Assembly (NCBI GenBank): GCA_964356135.1
Contig: CAYHGV010000077.1
Span: 1 to 14,403 of the forward strand
Direction: 5' to 3'
DNA: 14,403 nucleotides
Source: CAYHGV01 sp964356135
Lineage (GTDB): Bacteria > Hydrothermota > Tepidihabitantia > CAYHGV01
Every line of letters starts with the position of its first letter. Position 1 is the stretch's first letter. Below, in pieces: positions 12,386 through 14,403 of the stretch. The position numbers and the translations under genes are program-made. The notes beneath the pieces are model-generated. The model was not told the DNA's origin and did not search any database. It saw nothing but the letters and a program-made list of their open reading frames with translations.

Positions 12386-14392
12386 ATGAATGAATATGTG
12401 AAGTTAAAAAAGGTGAAGGGGATGCCGAGGCTGCCGCTCGAAGGGCAGCTTGACCTTACCTATCGCTGTAACAATAACTGCCGCCACTGCTGGCTGAGGA
12501 TCCCGCCCGAGGCTAAGGAAAAAGAGCAGGAACTGACGTTCGATGAGATACGGGTGATAGCGGATGAAGCCCGCAGCCTTGGCTGCCAGCGGTGGTATAT
12601 TTCGGGCGGCGAGCCGATGCTGCGGTCTGATTTCGTAGAGATATTTGACTACCTTACCAGAGTTGCGCGTTCCTATTACCTTAATACCAACGGGACTCTG
12701 ATAACTCCCCGGATCGCCCGGCTGATGAAAAGAAAAGGGGTGAAATTGATCGCTCTCTACGGAGCGACGGCAGAGGTGCACGACCATATCACCCGAACCC
12801 CGGGTTCGTTTGCGGCGGCGATGCAGGGCGCTGCCTATCTCAAAGAGGCAGGTGCAAATTTCATGGTTCAATTCGTTCCGATGAAAGCCAACATCCACCA
12901 GTTTCAGGATATGATGAAACTTGCACAATCGCTCGGTTCTGCCTGGCGGCTGAGCTCGCCGTTTATTTTTCTTTCGGCATCAGGCGATAGGGGGAAAAAT
13001 CTCGAAATCGGTGCCCAGAGACTTTCTCCTGCCATGGCAGCCGAGATAGAATTTAATGATTCGAATCATGAAGAACCGGATACCCCGGAATTACACTGCC
13101 GGTCCGGCTCGGCCGGAGCCAGCGATCGCATTCTTGAGGGTTGTGTTACAACGAATTGCAGATTTCACATCGACCCGTATGGTGCGATGAACTTCTGTCA
13201 GTTAATTACCGACTCCGGTCTTCGGTATAACTTAAAGCGAGGTAACTTCCGGGAGGGATGGGAGAATTTTATTCCCGCCCTCGGCGTAACAATCAGGGGC
13301 GGAAAAGAATACTTAGATAACTGTGGAACCTGTCGATCGAGGAGCAACTGCTGGTGGTGCCCGGGGTATGCATATTTGGAGCATCGACGAAGTTCGGCAA
13401 AAATAGACTATCTGTGCGCGGTTGCGAAAAAGCATCGAGCGCTCGAGAAAAAATGGCAAGCCAGCCATCGGCGCTACTATCAGCTTGGGGGGATGACGAT
13501 CGAGGTTTCAGCCGACCTGCCGATAACCGATACCACCTTCCAGAAGCGATTTAAACCCTTTGCCGTGAAGCAACCAGGAGACGATGTCATTGCCATCCAC
13601 CACCATTTTTTTCTTCCCGAGGTACGCGGTCAGGACCTGGGCGTAGCGGTGTATCGAAAACCGCCGCTGGCGATCTATAAAAAAGAGAGCTCGTGGATCT
13701 ATCTCGGTTTTTCTTCCCGGCGGGGCGAAGACCATACCCATCGACTGGGCGTCTGCAATCATACTTACAGCCGGATCCGCATTTATAATCAGACCGATAA
13801 GTTTTTTCGCCGGGGCAACCTCAATGCCCTCACCCTGATGGCTTCCGACCAAATTCTTTTAACCCAGCCGCTGGCAGAGCGCGAGGGGTGTTACATCCAT
13901 GCGAGCGGAGTGAAATTTCTGGGTACGGGGATGCTGTTTGTTGGCCATTCGGACGCGGGCAAGTCAACGATGGTTAAAATGCTCAAAGGAAAAGCGGAGA
14001 TACTGTGTGATGACCGGATTATCGTTCGGAGGCAGAGGGGAGGGTTTTGGATCTACGGTACCTGGAGCCACGGTGAAATACCGACCGTGTCCGCGTCCGG
14101 CGCTCCTCTGAAAGCCATTTTTTTCCTTAAAAAAGCACGGACGAACAGAATTCAGCCGGTCGAAAGCCGGTCGGAAAGCATCAAGAGACTTCTCGCCTGT
14201 CTGATCAGGTCATATACGCCGGGCGACTGGTGGGAGAAGATGCTCAGTCTTTTCGAACGGGTCGGACAGGAGGTCCCGTGTTATAATCTGTATTTCGATA
14301 AGAGTGGCAGGGTAGTGGCAGTACTCGAGGAGTTCTGTCGGGAAGAAGGAAAGAAAAAAGTGGGTTTGCCGAGCCGGGCGGAAATCGGATAG
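12386..14392 (+). CDS. Radical SAM/SPASM enzyme fused to an HprK-like P-loop kinase domain
   Basis: A 668-residue two-part protein. The N-terminal part is a radical SAM enzyme: CNNNCRHC (Cys 28, 32, 35) for the SAM-binding [4Fe-4S] cluster and SGGEP (73-77). A SPASM-type region follows with Cys 238, 253, 258, 271 and C-x2-C-x5-C-x2-C (313-325) plus Cys 344, enough for two auxiliary clusters. From about 365 a second module begins (YYQLGGMTIEVSADLPITD). It carries an HPr-kinase-like core: HASGVKFLGTGMLFVGHSDAGKST (Walker A 520-528), LCDDRIIVR (540-548, catalytic-type Asp pair) and GTWSHGE (558-564). SPASM enzymes usually modify ribosomal peptides or proteins. Separate HprK-related and radical SAM genes occur together in the peptide-type SynChlorMet (Scm) cassette (recollection); here they are one chain. 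No precursor gene is visible within the window, which ends 11 bases later with an ATG at 14400. Confidence 0.88.
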   Translation: MNEYVKLKKVKGMPRLPLEGQLDLTYRCNNNCRHCWLRIPPEAKEKEQELTFDEIRVIADEARSLGCQRWYISGGEPMLRSDFVEIFDYLTRVARSYYLNTNGTLITPRIARLMKRKGVKLIALYGATAEVHDHITRTPGSFAAAMQGAAYLKEAGANFMVQFVPMKANIHQFQDMMKLAQSLGSAWRLSSPFIFLSASGDRGKNLEIGAQRLSPAMAAEIEFNDSNHEEPDTPELHCRSGSAGASDRILEGCVTTNCRFHIDPYGAMNFCQLITDSGLRYNLKRGNFREGWENFIPALGVTIRGGKEYLDNCGTCRSRSNCWWCPGYAYLEHRRSSAKIDYLCAVAKKHRALEKKWQASHRRYYQLGGMTIEVSADLPITDTTFQKRFKPFAVKQPGDDVIAIHHHFFLPEVRGQDLGVAVYRKPPLAIYKKESSWIYLGFSSRRGEDHTHRLGVCNHTYSRIRIYNQTDKFFRRGNLNALTLMASDQILLTQPLAEREGCYIHASGVKFLGTGMLFVGHSDAGKSTMVKMLKGKAEILCDDRIIVRRQRGGFWIYGTWSHGEIPTVSASGAPLKAIFFLKKARTNRIQPVESRSESIKRLLACLIRSYTPGDWWEKMLSLFERVGQEVPCYNLYFDKSGRVVAVLEEFCREEGKKKVGLPSRAEIG

Positions 14393-14403
14393 TAATCCCA
14401 TGG

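Overview
The window reads as a draft-genome fragment of an uncultivated bacterium. All genes lie on the + strand. A 10-base run of N at 11245-11254 marks a scaffold gap. Bacterial-type signals are present: a TTGACA -35 box at 6324, AGGAG ribosome sites at 7751 and 9519, an ArsR-type repressor, a FemAB-like protein and a 23S-rRNA-intervening-sequence type four-helix-bundle protein. Two genes near the end (a GPT-type phosphoglycosyltransferase and a geranylgeranyl-reductase-family protein) have an archaeal flavour. The degenerate heptanucleotide arrays recall candidate-phylum genomes such as WOR-3, but that is memory and cannot be proven from the window.

Layout. 1-2774 is a tightly packed trio, a Gfo/Idh/MocA dehydrogenase (cut by the window edge), a left-handed beta-helix acyltransferase and a DegT-family aminotransferase, matching the oxidation, transamination and acetylation steps that make 3-acetamido (2,3-diacetamido) nucleotide sugars. 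2851-4224 is an unusual polysaccharide-deacetylase-like protein. 4225-4737 holds an ArsR-type regulator surrounded by four copies of one imperfect palindrome, probably its operators, followed by a FemAB-like protein (4738-5757). 5755-6043 is a long degenerate 7-nt array. It is followed by the N-terminal stump of a zinc-dehydrogenase-type oxidoreductase (6103-6300), then an AAA ATPase/DUF4143 gene (6360-7529) with its own repeat-rich and probably leaderless promoter. 7761-9372 is a second dehydrogenase/acyltransferase pair. 9535-9928 is a four-helix-bundle (IVP) gene broken by an exact 10-bp tandem duplication. 10002-11000 is the membrane phosphoglycosyltransferase, 11047-12204 the geranylgeranyl-reductase-like flavoprotein, and 12386-14392 a 668-residue fusion of a radical SAM/SPASM enzyme with an HprK-like P-loop kinase domain.

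How the genes work together. The sugar-nucleotide genes, deacetylase, FemAB-like protein and polyprenyl-phosphate phosphoglycosyltransferase fit a cell-surface polysaccharide or glycan locus. The polyprenyl reductase homologue could act on the lipid carrier (inference). The radical SAM/HprK fusion resembles a peptide-modification system in which separate proteins are normally used.

The most unusual signals are: (i) degenerate heptad arrays (consensus about TARRRMG) that begin at the stop codons of four different genes, put stops in all three + frames and carry Shine-Dalgarno-like cores; (ii) the radical SAM/SPASM-HprK fusion; (iii) the four-copy palindrome around the ArsR gene; (iv) the 10-bp duplication in the IVP gene; and (v) a possible circular permutation in the deacetylase-like protein.
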